A stretch of DNA of 64,000 bases from JAWPMV01 sp039819665 (GTDB lineage: Bacteria > Bacteroidota > Bacteroidia > J057), in assembly GCA_039819665.1 (NCBI GenBank), contig JBCBRM010000012.1:1-64000 (forward strand), read 5' to 3'. The notes under the pieces are model-generated. The model made no database searches. It had not been told where the DNA came from and saw nothing but the letters and a program-made list of their open reading frames with translations. Made by a program: the position numbers and the translations under genes. How positions within the stretch are numbered: the first letter of the stretch is position 1; the number at the start of each line of letters is the position of its first letter. Of the stretch, positions 8,734-17,509 are shown in pieces.

Positions 8734-9387
8734 ATGCTTGACGCTAAAGAAATACATAAATCTTACGGCAAACTTTCTGTATTGAAGGGAGTAAGCATTT
8801 CTCTCAATAGTGGAGAAGTTGTGTCCCTGGTAGGAAGTTCAGGAGCGGGTAAAAGTACCTTGCTTCAAATCCTCGGGACGCTTGATAATATGGATTCCGG
8901 AGAGTTATTGTTTGAAGGAGTGGATGTAGCGAAAATGAGCAAAAAGCAGAAGGCGGCTTTCAGAAATGAAGAGCTGGGCTTTGTATTTCAGTTTCACCAT
9001 TTGCTACCGGAGTTTACAGCGATGGAAAACGTCTGCATTCCGGGCTTTATCCATGGGACTGTTCAGGAAGAGTTGGAAGAAAGAGGCAATATGTTGTTAA
9101 CTCGTTTGGGATTGGGCGAAAGACTGGATCATAAACCGAGCGCCTTGTCCGGTGGAGAGCAACAAAGAGTAGCCGTCGCCAGAGCTTTAATCAATAAACC
9201 TAAACTCATCCTTGCTGATGAGCCTACCGGTAACCTGGATTCTCAGAATAGTCGCGATCTCTACGATATGATGTACGAGCTAGCCAAGACTACCGGAACG
9301 ACCATCCTCCTTGCCACTCATGATATGGAGCTGGCAAATAAAACAGACCGTACCCTACGGATAGAGGATGGCCTGATTCAGAATTAA
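8734..9387 (+). CDS. lolD: LolD-like ABC transporter ATP-binding protein
   Basis: 217 residues. Walker A GSSGAGKST at about residue 34, Q-loop FQFHHLLPEFTAMENV (the HHLLPEFTA stretch is characteristic of LolD), signature LSGGEQQRVA at about 139, Walker B LILADEPTGNLD at about 160, H-loop ATHD. LolCDE releases lipoproteins from the inner membrane for transfer to the outer membrane. The permease partners are not next to it, which is common outside Proteobacteria. The general MacB/FtsE subfamily is the alternative. Confidence 0.85.
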   Translation: MLDAKEIHKSYGKLSVLKGVSISLNSGEVVSLVGSSGAGKSTLLQILGTLDNMDSGELLFEGVDVAKMSKKQKAAFRNEELGFVFQFHHLLPEFTAMENVCIPGFIHGTVQEELEERGNMLLTRLGLGERLDHKPSALSGGEQQRVAVARALINKPKLILADEPTGNLDSQNSRDLYDMMYELAKTTGTTILLATHDMELANKTDRTLRIEDGLIQN

Positions 9388-9438
9388 ATTTTGAGTTACA
9401 AATAACATGTCATTGCTAGTCGGTACCTCCGACGAAAC

Positions 9439-9504
9439 AATCCCTTTGACTCAATGTGTGTAAATGAGAATCAAAGGGATTCATTAGACCAAGATTTGGT
9501 CTTT
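9439..9504. terminator. Tandem hairpins between convergent genes
   Basis: Between the end of lolD (+) and the channel gene (-). First stem AATCCCTTTGA (9439-9449) / TCAAAGGGATT (9471-9481), 11 bp perfect with a further CTCA/TGAG inside; second stem AGACCAA (9486-9492) / TTGGTCT (9496-9502). A smaller GTCGG/CCGAC hairpin sits at 9419-9433. Probably a bidirectional transcript end. Confidence 0.7.
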
Positions 9505-9532
9505 AAATGACAATGCTGTTTAAGGATACCGC

Positions 9533-10348
9533 TTACTTATAAATCGTAACCTTATCCTCCATTAGTCTGCGAAGGGGAAATATCACTTCTTTATCTCCCG
9601 TATCAATGGTAACGGAGATGTTGTCCATTCGTGAGATACTTCCTTTGATATTGTCCAGCTCTATATTTTGTCCTATCCTGAAATTGTTGGGGGCATAGAA
9701 GCTGCTAAGGATGTTGGAAAGGACAGGACGGGCGGCATGTCCATAGGCAATGGCAAAGCCCAGGAGTAGCCCACCCAATATAATGTATTCGTTTGTTGTG
9801 AGGACATCAACATCAATGCCGATTTGTCCAAAAGCTGTCACTACTACCACCATCATCAGGAGGAAGAAGACTATGCCACTGATAAATTTCCAGGCAGATA
9901 TTCCGAAGGACTTGCAGGCATTGGCTACCAGTTCACGGACAGCACCTGCGAGGTAAAAGCCTACAGCTAGTATAATAAAGGCTGTCAGCAAATCAGGAAT
10001 AAAGGCAATTAGCTTAGCGATTTGCTGCGTGAGAATTTCCAGACCCAGGAATTCTGTAGCGCTGAGTACAAAGATCAGCATAAGGGTCCAGTAGACAAAT
10101 TTCTTGATAATCACTACGGGCTTCAAATTGATTCCAGAATCTTTGAATGCTGCCGTAGCATTTAGTTTATCGCCCAGTTTTTCCAAACCAAGGCGCGTAA
10201 GAACTTTTGAAACTACAGAAGCGGCAATTTTTGAAATTAGCCAGCCTAATACTAAAATTAGCGTTGCAGGAATTAAGCGAAATAAGCCGGCACTAATTTG
10301 TTCGAAAACAGTGTTAAAGGAGTTCGTTAGTGATTCAAGTAAATTCAT
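9533..10348 (-). CDS. Mechanosensitive-channel-like membrane protein (conserved TM helix)
   Basis: 271 residues with at least four membrane helices, at about 20-45, 85-105, 110-140 and 155-180, then a glycine-rich helix (YIILGGLLLGFAIAYGHAARPVLSNIL) like the pore-lining segment of MscS-type proteins. The C-terminus (FRIGQNIELDNIKGSISRMDNISVTIDTGDKEVIFPLRRLM) matches the small beta domain of MscS-like proteins. Such conserved-TM-helix proteins are common in Bacteroidota; channel activity is inferred. Third gene of a reverse operon with the sigma factor and a 62-residue protein. Confidence 0.8.
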   Translation of the reverse strand: MNLLESLTNSFNTVFEQISAGLFRLIPATLILVLGWLISKIAASVVSKVLTRLGLEKLGDKLNATAAFKDSGINLKPVVIIKKFVYWTLMLIFVLSATEFLGLEILTQQIAKLIAFIPDLLTAFIILAVGFYLAGAVRELVANACKSFGISAWKFISGIVFFLLMMVVVVTAFGQIGIDVDVLTTNEYIILGGLLLGFAIAYGHAARPVLSNILSSFYAPNNFRIGQNIELDNIKGSISRMDNISVTIDTGDKEVIFPLRRLMEDKVTIYK

Positions 10349-10365
10349 GGGCTTTGTTGAGACCG

Positions 10366-10554
10366 TTATTTTTTATCGACCTGCTCACCACCGTCAATAG
10401 AGCTCCCTAAGACATTACCTGCCTTAACAATAAAAAGGTCTACAAAGTCGGCGAGCATTTTCATGGAGAATAAAGAACCCAGGGTTTCTCTTTTTATATG
10501 ATCGGGCAACTTATCATTGGACTCGATCTTTTTAAAAGCGTTATTTTCTTCCAT
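10366..10554 (-). CDS. Small conserved protein translationally coupled to the sigma factor
   Basis: 62 residues. Its ATG shares one base with the stop of the sigma factor gene (TAATG), so translation is probably coupled. The sequence is an acidic and polar N-terminus (KKIESNDKLPDHIKRETLGS) and one amphipathic or membrane-facing helix (FSMKMLADFVDLFIVKAGNVLG). Short proteins of this shape beside sigma factors and MscS-like genes seem familiar from other Bacteroidota, but I cannot name a family. A role in regulating the sigma factor or the channel is possible and unproven. Confidence 0.7.
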   Translation of the reverse strand: MEENNAFKKIESNDKLPDHIKRETLGSLFSMKMLADFVDLFIVKAGNVLGSSIDGGEQVDKK

Positions 10555-11180
10555 TAATTCTTATGTTTTTCACCATCCACGATGATCTGACGTACCCTCT
10601 TTCTCGCTCTTGCGAGTCTCATCTTCACTGCACTTTCAGAAATATCCAGATGTTCCATTAATTCTTTGATAGAACCTTCATCCTGGTACTTCATCAGAAG
10701 GATAACCTTATCTTCTGGTGCAATTCTTTCCATAGCCCTTTTCAAACGATCAACTCTTTCACTGAGAAGCTCAGATTCGTTGTCTTCTTTTTGATCAGGG
10801 AAATCGGGACCCTCGTCTATATCGACATTCGTGTAACGATTATTTTTTCTGTAATACTCTACGCAATAATTGTAAGTGATTGCATAAAGCCAGGTAGAGA
10901 ATCGACTCTTGCCCTTGAATTTGTTGAGTTGGGTAAAAACCTTGAGCAAGACGTCCTGAACCATGTCTTTTGCTATATCCTTATCTTTCACGAAAGAGAT
11001 ACATTTGCGATAGACTTTGTCAGCGTACCTGTCATAAAGATGATTGAAGAGCTCCGTCTTGCCTTCATCCATGATGAGGCTTATCAGCTCTTCGTCTGAT
11101 AGCTTTCGGTAATCTTTTCTAGAAGGTGCGTTCACAATAGTTCCTATGCTGAGGACTTGATGAGTGCTAATTGTTAACAT
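10554..11180 (-). CDS. ECF-type RNA polymerase sigma factor
   Basis: 208 residues from the ATG at 11180; a TTG seven codons further upstream is the alternative. Region 2 is at about residues 30-100 (FNHLYDRYADKVYRKC, DMVQDVLLKVF, SRFSTWLYAITYNYCVEYYRK) and region 4 at about 135-195 (RIAPEDKVILLMKYQDEGSIKELMEHLDISESAVKMRLARARKR), containing the helix-turn-helix. An acidic linker separates them. No classical anti-sigma gene is adjacent; instead it heads an operon with a 62-aa protein and an MscS-like protein, suggesting an envelope or osmotic stress link by context only. Confidence 0.92.
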   Translation of the reverse strand: MLTISTHQVLSIGTIVNAPSRKDYRKLSDEELISLIMDEGKTELFNHLYDRYADKVYRKCISFVKDKDIAKDMVQDVLLKVFTQLNKFKGKSRFSTWLYAITYNYCVEYYRKNNRYTNVDIDEGPDFPDQKEDNESELLSERVDRLKRAMERIAPEDKVILLMKYQDEGSIKELMEHLDISESAVKMRLARARKRVRQIIVDGEKHKN

Positions 11181-11277
11181 TGTTTTGTAGTACAGCAGCA
11201 ATTAGCAAAAAGTTTCGGGTTTCTTATAGTTTAAAAATCGTAATAATTAGGAAGGCTAATTTGCATAAATAAATGCA

Positions 11278-11311
11278 AAAAAGGCCTATACTGTTAAGAA
11301 TAGGCCTTTTT
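11278..11311 (-). terminator. Terminator after the pyruvate dehydrogenase gene
   Basis: Perfect 12-bp stem AAAAAGGCCTAT (11278-11289) / ATAGGCCTTTTT (11300-11311), 10-base loop, with A/T tracts on both sides so it can work in either direction. It lies 19 bases beyond the stop of the reverse E1 beta gene. Confidence 0.85.
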
Positions 11312-11329
11312 CGTATATTTTTTTTGGAA

Positions 11330-12313
11330 TTAGTTTCTGTAAAGTACCTGCTTTACGGCATCGATTACCCGCTTGGGATTAGGTAACCAGGTGTCTACCA
11401 GTACCGAAGAGTAGGGCAAAGGAGTGTCCCTTGCAGTAACCCTTACGACCGGAGCATCTAGGTAATCGAAGGCTCTTTTCTGGAGAACATAGGCAATTTC
11501 TGTAGCCATCCCAGTAAGAGGCCATGACTCTTCAACGAATACACATCGATTGGTTTTCTTTACGGATTCTATTACGGTTGTATAATCGATCGGGCGCAAA
11601 GCACGTAGGTCAATCATCTCTGCATTGATTCCATCTTTGGCCAATTCATTACAAGCATCCAGACATACGTGAACCATTTTTCCGAAAGAAACGATGGTTA
11701 CATCAGATCCCGGTCTTTTTATATCGGCTTTGTCAAGTGGGATGAGGAATTCAGGTCCTTCGGGTACGGGCCCTTTGTTTCCATACATAACCTCAGACTC
11801 CATAACCAATACAGGATTTGGGTCCCGAATAGCTGATTTTAAAAGTCCCTTTCCATCAGCAGGTGTGCTGGGAGAAACAACTTTCAATCCAGGAGTATTT
11901 GCAAACCAGTTCTCAAAACTCTGAGAGTGGGTAGCGGCCAATTGTCCTGCCGACTGGCTGGGACCTCTGAAGACAATGGGAACAGAATACTGTCCACCAC
12001 TCATCTGGTACATTTTTGCGGCATTATTGATTACCTGATCGATGGCAACCAATGAAAAGTTGAAGGTCATGAACTCGATGATTGGACGGAGGCCCATCAT
12101 GGCAGCTCCTACTCCAATTCCTGCGAATCCATTTTCTGATATTGGGGTATCTATAACTCTCTTTTCTCCAAACTCATCCAACATCCCCTGGCTTACTTTA
12201 TAAGCTCCATTGTACTGAGCAACCTCTTCTCCCATCAGGAATACGCGATCATCCAGGCGCATTTCTTCCTGCATTGCCTCTCTTACAGCTTCTCTGAATT
12301 GAATTTCTCTCAT
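11330..12313 (-). CDS. pdhB: Pyruvate dehydrogenase E1 component, beta subunit
   Basis: 327 residues, full length for the alpha2beta2-type E1 beta subunit. N-terminal REAVREAMQEEMRLDDRVFLMGEEV, TPISENGFAGIGVGAAMMGLRPI (the thiamine-diphosphate-contacting Glu lies in the ISE stretch), RGPSQSAGQLAATHSQSFENWFANTPGLKVV, and a C-terminal transketolase domain (DLRALRPID, VFVEESW). The reaction is oxidative decarboxylation of pyruvate for acetyl-CoA synthesis together with E1 alpha, E2 and E3, which are not in this window. Branched-chain 2-oxoacid dehydrogenase beta is related, but the motifs fit PdhB better. Monocistronic here. Confidence 0.92.
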   Translation of the reverse strand: MREIQFREAVREAMQEEMRLDDRVFLMGEEVAQYNGAYKVSQGMLDEFGEKRVIDTPISENGFAGIGVGAAMMGLRPIIEFMTFNFSLVAIDQVINNAAKMYQMSGGQYSVPIVFRGPSQSAGQLAATHSQSFENWFANTPGLKVVSPSTPADGKGLLKSAIRDPNPVLVMESEVMYGNKGPVPEGPEFLIPLDKADIKRPGSDVTIVSFGKMVHVCLDACNELAKDGINAEMIDLRALRPIDYTTVIESVKKTNRCVFVEESWPLTGMATEIAYVLQKRAFDYLDAPVVRVTARDTPLPYSSVLVDTWLPNPKRVIDAVKQVLYRN

Positions 12314-12341
12314 AATGCTTTAAGGCTTCTAAATTAGGCTT

Positions 12342-12349
12342 CGAAGATA
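12342..12349 (-). promoter_or_regulatory. Possible -7 box for pdhB
   Basis: On the reverse strand TATCTTCG lies about 29 bases upstream of the pdhB ATG. It is one base from the Bacteroidota -7 consensus; the -33 TTG is not evident. Confidence 0.3.
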
Positions 12350-12364
12350 GAAAATTTTTTTTAA

Positions 12365-13354
12365 TCAGGAGGGATTTTTGTCCGCTTCCTGCATATAAGT
12401 TTCGATTGCACCCTTGGCAGTTTGATAACCTTGTTCAATCCTCCATTGAACCTTCTCAGGATGGAAATCCAAAATGCTTCCCATGTATACCTGTGGTTCG
12501 ATCAAAATGGTCTTGAAGGCGTGTAATTCTACCTTTTTTCCACTTACCACACTTGTCCTATACAATTTGATATCTGGTGCTTGTTCTTTGGCTTGCTTAA
12601 CCAGATCATTGATAGTCAGGTATTCGCGAAGGTCGTTAACAAAGATTTCGTCAATAGCAATATCGACTAATGCTCTTCTGGCTATGGTGAAAATATTCCT
12701 GCCAGATTCCAGGTCCTTTTCTAAAGGCAACTTTCGAGAGGTACAATTGATGATTACAACTTCATCGGGCTGATCATGTACTACTTGTCCGAGTGGACTT
12801 GTATCCCGTATGCTGCCGTCCACCATATCATATAAAATGCCAGCTTTTGTTTCGATCTGTTCCTGAGGCGCCCAAAGCAGCGGTATAGAAGTTGAAGCCA
12901 GAATCGCTTTTTGAAATTCGATATCTGTTTCAAAATCCTTAGGGCGCAAGGTCCGAAAGGTGCCATCCCGGAGAGAGACTGACCCGATCCGTAAATCACA
13001 GGGACTCATTATTAGGTCCTCCAGACGAACATATCTTTGAAGGAGGCGAAAAAGAGGCTCATTATTTAATATGGCTTTATCCCGGGAAACCAGACTCCTC
13101 AAAATAGAAAACATCTCGAGGCTACCCTGAAAAATAAGTTTCTGAAGATTAGGGGAGTTCCAGATTTTTGAGAGTTGCCAGTATTTGTCCATGGCGACCA
13201 TGGTACCATTGAGTGCACCTACAGATACCCCTGCAATGATATCAAAATTGAAATCAGGGTTCTGAATCTGTAGTTCTTCGTGAATGTATTTGAGTGCACC
13301 AAACTGGAAGGCCCCATTTGCCCCTCCGCCACTCAGTACCAAAGCCCGTTTCAT
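12365..13354 (-). CDS. Patatin-like phospholipase
   Basis: 329 residues. The patatin elements are in order: oxyanion-hole loop SGGGANGAFQFGAL at about residues 8-21, nucleophile elbow GVSVG at about 43-47 (Ser of GxSxG), and the catalytic Asp in DMVDGSIRD at about 175. There is no signal peptide, so the enzyme is probably cytoplasmic. Family activity is acyl hydrolysis of lipids by a Ser-Asp dyad. It is followed by pdhB after about 50 bases on the same strand. The C-terminal 100 residues are typical of bacterial patatins of this length. Confidence 0.88.
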   Translation of the reverse strand: MKRALVLSGGGANGAFQFGALKYIHEELQIQNPDFNFDIIAGVSVGALNGTMVAMDKYWQLSKIWNSPNLQKLIFQGSLEMFSILRSLVSRDKAILNNEPLFRLLQRYVRLEDLIMSPCDLRIGSVSLRDGTFRTLRPKDFETDIEFQKAILASTSIPLLWAPQEQIETKAGILYDMVDGSIRDTSPLGQVVHDQPDEVVIINCTSRKLPLEKDLESGRNIFTIARRALVDIAIDEIFVNDLREYLTINDLVKQAKEQAPDIKLYRTSVVSGKKVELHAFKTILIEPQVYMGSILDFHPEKVQWRIEQGYQTAKGAIETYMQEADKNPS

Positions 13355-13543
13355 AGGAATCGCTTTTCATGAGCAAGTTAGGAAAATTCGTCAAGACCCT
13401 GAAAGAGTCTGACCAAATTCAATTATTATCGTCATAATACCAGATGGATGGTCCTTTTAATGACAAATTGCGGAATATTGGATTTTCCTGTAACACTGTT
13501 TCTCAGTATTTTGTATCTATAATATAGGCCACAATACTCGATT

Positions 13544-15889
13544 ATGATAAGTACCGATTTAACACAAGACGCATCTCAGCTTAGCCCTGGAGCTTTATCC
13601 CTTCTTCCTTTATTATACATCGCCTGGTCAGATGATATTCTGACTCCTACGGAGATCAACTTGATTGAAAAGTTTATTCAGAATCAGGATTGGTTGGAGA
13701 AAGATGATAAAGTATTTCTTTGTTCCCGATTGGATCCTGCTCAGCCACCCACTCCTAAACAGGTGAAAAGGTGGGCCAGCTTGATTCGGAACAATGCAGC
13801 TCAATTACCAGCCGACTCCTTAAAGGATCTGGCAACATTGGGTAAGGAGCTTTCTAAATTGGGTGCTCAGGAAGGTGTAGAAAATTTCCAGCCTGAATCC
13901 GCAGAACGTGCGCTTCATGATGCGGCGGAAATGCTGGGGCTTATCAGTTCAGAATCAGTAAGTGAAATGCTTGCAGCTCCTCGCCCGGAAAAGCTTGAAG
14001 AGGAAGAAAATATTCAGGCTTTTGATCTGGGAAAAATGAAGCAGTACCTGGATGGAGACCAGGCCGAGTTGAAAGAGCAGTTGAGGACTTTGTTTTCTGA
14101 TCCTATTTTTTCTTATGATAGAATTAGTGAGGAAAAATCGGAGTACCGGGAGACGGTTTTCGAGTGGCTGAAATTATTGGCTGAAAGAGGCTACGGAGCA
14201 TTGGCCTATCCGGATTATGCGGGAGGAAAGAACGATATGCGCTCCTATGTAACGGTTTTCGAAATGATGGGTCATCATGACATCAGCCTTGCCATCAAAT
14301 TTGGGGTACAATTTGGCTTATTTGGGGGAAGTGTTCTGGAACTCGGAACAGAAAAACATCATAAAGCCTATTTAAAAGATACGGGTTCTTTGGAACTGAC
14401 AGGATGTTTTGCCATGACTGAAGGAGGACATGGCTCAAATGTACGGGATATTGAGACGACAGCAACTTATGATTCTGCCACACAGGAATTTATCATACAT
14501 ACCCCAAACCATTATGCCCATAAGGAATATATTGGTAATGCTGCTGTACACGGAAGAATGGCAACAGTTTTTGCACAATTGATCACTGAAGGAGAAATCT
14601 ATGGAGTCCATGCGATTCTGGTACCTATCCGTGATGAGGAGGGAAATGCAATGCCAGGTGTGAGGATCATGGATAGTGGAAGAAAGTTGGGATTGAATGG
14701 AGTCGACAATGGCCGTTTATGGTTTGATCAGGTTCGAGTTCCTCGAGAAAATCTACTCAATCGATTTGGGGATGTGGAGCCCGATGGAACCTATCAAAGC
14801 CCTATTACCAATGAAGCCAAGCGTTTCTTTACGATGCTGGGAACCTTGGTTGGGGGTAGAATCAGCGTGCCTATGGCAGGTTTAAGTGCTGCCAAATCGG
14901 GTCTGGCTATTGCGATCAAATTTGCTGCTGTGCGAAAGCAATTTGGCCCTGCTGGCCAGGCAGAAATTCCGATTCTAAATTATAGAACTCATCAAAAACG
15001 TTTGATGCCTCTATTGGCCAATGCTTTTGCCTATCACTTTGCGCATCAGGCTATGGCAGATCGCTATGTAAATGCCTCAGAAGATGAAAGTAGAGAAATA
15101 GAGGCTCTTGCAGCCGGCTTGAAAGCCCTTAGTACCTGGAATACTACAGCTAGTCTGCAAGAGTGTAGAGAGGCTTGTGGAGGCGCAGGATACCTTTGGG
15201 CCAACAGATTTGCTGATATGAAAGCGGACACGGATATTTTCACCACTTTCGAAGGAGACAATACGGTACTTATGCAGTTAGTAGCTAAGTCGCGTTTATC
15301 GGATTTTAAGAATGAATTCAATTCGATGAACCTCTTTAATATGGTCAACTTCTTTGCAGGTAAAGCCTTTGATGCGTTGGCAGATAAAAATCCGATCGCT
15401 GTACGAAAAACAAGTAAAGAACATCTACGAGATCCAGAATGGCACCTGGACATGTTTAAAGATCGGGAAAGTAGCCTGGTAATGTCTGCTGCCCGAAGAA
15501 TTAAACATCGATTGGATCAGGGGATGAATTCTTATGATGCATTTATCGAGGTGCAGACTCATTTGGTTAGTATGGCTGAAGCTTATATTGACCGAGTGGT
15601 ACTGGAGTATTTTATTGAGGCAGTTGAAAAATATCCTGAAGAAGAAGGGAAAGAGGTGCTGAAGAAACTCTGTGCGCTTTATGCCTTGAATATCCTGGAA
15701 AAGAATAGCATGTTTTATATGACACATGATTATCTCTCTGATACAAAAGCGAATGCCATTCGCTACCAGGTAGAGCGTCTTTGCTTACTCTTGAGAAAGC
15801 ATGCTGTTGCTTTGGTTGATTCATTTGGGATTCCTGACGAAATATTGGCTGCGCCTATTGCGATCAATTATGGAGGGAAGTATGAATAG
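13544..15889 (+). CDS. Acyl-CoA dehydrogenase/oxidase family protein with N-terminal extension
   Basis: 781 residues, longer than ordinary acyl-CoA dehydrogenases (about 380-600). Residues 1-165 are an extra helical, acidic domain. From about 185 onward the acyl-CoA dehydrogenase fold begins: LTGCFAMTEGGHGSNVRDIETTA (FAD-binding region), KLGLNGVDNGRLWFDQVRVPRENLL, then the C-terminal helical domain with ECREACGGAGYL and the candidate catalytic Glu in TFEGDNTVL near residue 570. The loop patterns are closer to peroxisomal acyl-CoA oxidases than to short-chain dehydrogenases. It should catalyse the first oxidation step of fatty-acid beta-oxidation; dehydrogenase versus oxidase cannot be decided here. 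Confidence 0.87.
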   Translation: MISTDLTQDASQLSPGALSLLPLLYIAWSDDILTPTEINLIEKFIQNQDWLEKDDKVFLCSRLDPAQPPTPKQVKRWASLIRNNAAQLPADSLKDLATLGKELSKLGAQEGVENFQPESAERALHDAAEMLGLISSESVSEMLAAPRPEKLEEEENIQAFDLGKMKQYLDGDQAELKEQLRTLFSDPIFSYDRISEEKSEYRETVFEWLKLLAERGYGALAYPDYAGGKNDMRSYVTVFEMMGHHDISLAIKFGVQFGLFGGSVLELGTEKHHKAYLKDTGSLELTGCFAMTEGGHGSNVRDIETTATYDSATQEFIIHTPNHYAHKEYIGNAAVHGRMATVFAQLITEGEIYGVHAILVPIRDEEGNAMPGVRIMDSGRKLGLNGVDNGRLWFDQVRVPRENLLNRFGDVEPDGTYQSPITNEAKRFFTMLGTLVGGRISVPMAGLSAAKSGLAIAIKFAAVRKQFGPAGQAEIPILNYRTHQKRLMPLLANAFAYHFAHQAMADRYVNASEDESREIEALAAGLKALSTWNTTASLQECREACGGAGYLWANRFADMKADTDIFTTFEGDNTVLMQLVAKSRLSDFKNEFNSMNLFNMVNFFAGKAFDALADKNPIAVRKTSKEHLRDPEWHLDMFKDRESSLVMSAARRIKHRLDQGMNSYDAFIEVQTHLVSMAEAYIDRVVLEYFIEAVEKYPEEEGKEVLKKLCALYALNILEKNSMFYMTHDYLSDTKANAIRYQVERLCLLLRKHAVALVDSFGIPDEILAAPIAINYGGKYE

Positions 15890-15899
15890 ATGAGAATTT

Positions 15900-15930
15900 T
15901 TGAACGATTGTTCGATAATTCGTACATTTG
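15900..15930 (+). promoter_or_regulatory. Bacteroidota-type promoter
   Basis: TTG at 15900-15902, 20 bases, then TACATTTG at 15923-15930, an exact match to the -7 consensus TAnnTTTG with fitting spacing. A small palindrome GAACGATTGTTC lies between the boxes (15902-15913) and could be an operator. It would drive the gene at 16101 with a leader of roughly 160 bases. Confidence 0.5.
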
Positions 15931-16100
15931 TTAAGACTCAAGGATTTTAATACAAACCAGAGAAGTGATTTGAGCAACTGCTTGATCTTTTGCGCAGGCT
16001 AGAAGGAATTATGCTATACCGGCGTCTAAGCATCAGAGTGGTTAATTATTCACGAAAATTGTATTAGCAGTTTTATTTGGGACGTATTAACTAAGCAACA

Positions 16101-16544
16101 TTGGAGTCAAAAAAAGTTCTTGTAGCAGAAGTCATTCATACAAATGGATTTATTCCAGTAAGCCTTTTATTTTCATTTTTGCAGAAAGTATTGAGTTTAT
16201 TCAGATGGATTCCTTTTGAAGCTACGTATGCTTCAAAGCCTACTTACCGCTTGATCTCACCCAATTCATTCTTTACCGAAGACTTTCTGGATGTATCTTT
16301 TAGACAAAAACCTGAAATCAATCAGGTCTTTCGCATACAAGGAATAGAGGGTAAATGGGTCTTAATCAGAAAAAATACACGAGAAGAACTAGCTGAAGAA
16401 GTAATCCGGAAAGAAATCCTTTTGAATAAAGGAGATATTTGCAGTATCGACCGACTATTGGAAGAAGATTATCCTCACTTAATGGTAAATAAAGAGGAAA
16501 ATCAGGAGGAGATTGAGATCCTGGAAGTCCTGGAATTAGATTGA
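16101..16544 (+). CDS. Hypothetical protein, 147 residues
   Basis: The only start giving the full frame is TTG at 16101. The N-terminal half is hydrophobic and aromatic (FIPVSLLFSFLQKVLSLFRWIPF), the middle basic, and the C-terminus strongly acidic (NKEENQEEIEILEVLELD). No known domain recognised. It is preceded by a good promoter (15900-15930). The frame is open and the composition protein-like, but a noncoding origin cannot be excluded. Confidence 0.5.
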   Translation: MESKKVLVAEVIHTNGFIPVSLLFSFLQKVLSLFRWIPFEATYASKPTYRLISPNSFFTEDFLDVSFRQKPEINQVFRIQGIEGKWVLIRKNTREELAEEVIRKEILLNKGDICSIDRLLEEDYPHLMVNKEENQEEIEILEVLELD

Positions 16545-16760
16545 GTTTCCAATAATCGACTTGTTCTTTTATTTGGCAAAATCGAAATATATTAGCTATT
16601 ATTGAAGATAATATTCGCCCATATTTCGGCGTATAAAAAAAGATGACCTGCATTCGATCTTTATAAGTCATCGAGCCCGGATCTTCTCTCTCTATTTGTA
16701 TTTGTGACACCTGAGGTTTCCTTAGGCTCGTCTTTTTATCTAAGTAATTTCAAGGAAATT

Positions 16761-17492
16761 ATGAAAACGCAACTGTTGATCTTTATTTGCATTACCATTT
16801 TTTCTACCCAAACTTTTGGTCAGAATTCAGCTTCCGAACTAGAGAAGAAAGTTCGGAAGGGCGAATCTCTGGAAGGTATGGATTTGAGAAATCTTGACCT
16901 CCGTGGGGTAAATCTGGATGGTGCCAATTTAAGCAAAGCTCGCCTTAATGGAGCTGATTTACGGGGCGCTACTATCCGTAGGGCTCATTTACACAAAACT
17001 GACCTACGAGGAGCGAAGCTCGATAGTGTAAATTTTAACGCTACTAATTTACAAGATACGCGTTTCCCGAAAGGAGAAATTTCGTACCTGAATCTCAATC
17101 GCTCCAATTTATCAAACACGGATTTAAGAGGAACTCATTTCCTCAAATCCAGCTTCAAGTATGCTGATTTTCAGGAGGTCAATCTTGCTGGGTCTCGTCT
17201 GGAAGGAACTTTTTTCTATGCAGACTTTAGTAGAGCCAAGTTAAAAAACGCAAATCTGTCAAATGCAGACCTGCGCGGAGTTAAGTTTCACCGCGCAGAT
17301 TTGCAGGAAGCCAATTTGTCTGGGGCTAATCTGGATGGGAGTGAATTTTATTCTGCCCGGATGAATCAATGCGATTTGAGTGGTGTTAGTATTAGAGGGG
17401 CAGATTTCTCAAAAGCTGTTATGGAAGGGGTTAAATTAAAGCAGGATGAAAAGCTGCTTGCCCGACTCATAAAGCAGGGAGGGATTTTATAA
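16761..17492 (+). CDS. Secreted pentapeptide-repeat protein
   Basis: 243 residues from the ATG at 16761, which gives a signal peptide (MKTQLLIFICITIFSTQTFG); the longer frame from 16704 would hide it. Residues about 40-225 are tandem pentapeptide repeats of the A(D/N)Lxx type (LDLRGVNLDGANLSKARLNG and onward), which fold as a right-handed quadrilateral beta-helix. Molecular role unknown; periplasmic or outer-surface location is inferred from the signal. It converges on the sensor kinase gene with only 17 bases between. Confidence 0.87.
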   Translation: MKTQLLIFICITIFSTQTFGQNSASELEKKVRKGESLEGMDLRNLDLRGVNLDGANLSKARLNGADLRGATIRRAHLHKTDLRGAKLDSVNFNATNLQDTRFPKGEISYLNLNRSNLSNTDLRGTHFLKSSFKYADFQEVNLAGSRLEGTFFYADFSRAKLKNANLSNADLRGVKFHRADLQEANLSGANLDGSEFYSARMNQCDLSGVSIRGADFSKAVMEGVKLKQDEKLLARLIKQGGIL

Positions 17493-17509
17493 GAGCTGTT
17501 AAAAACATA

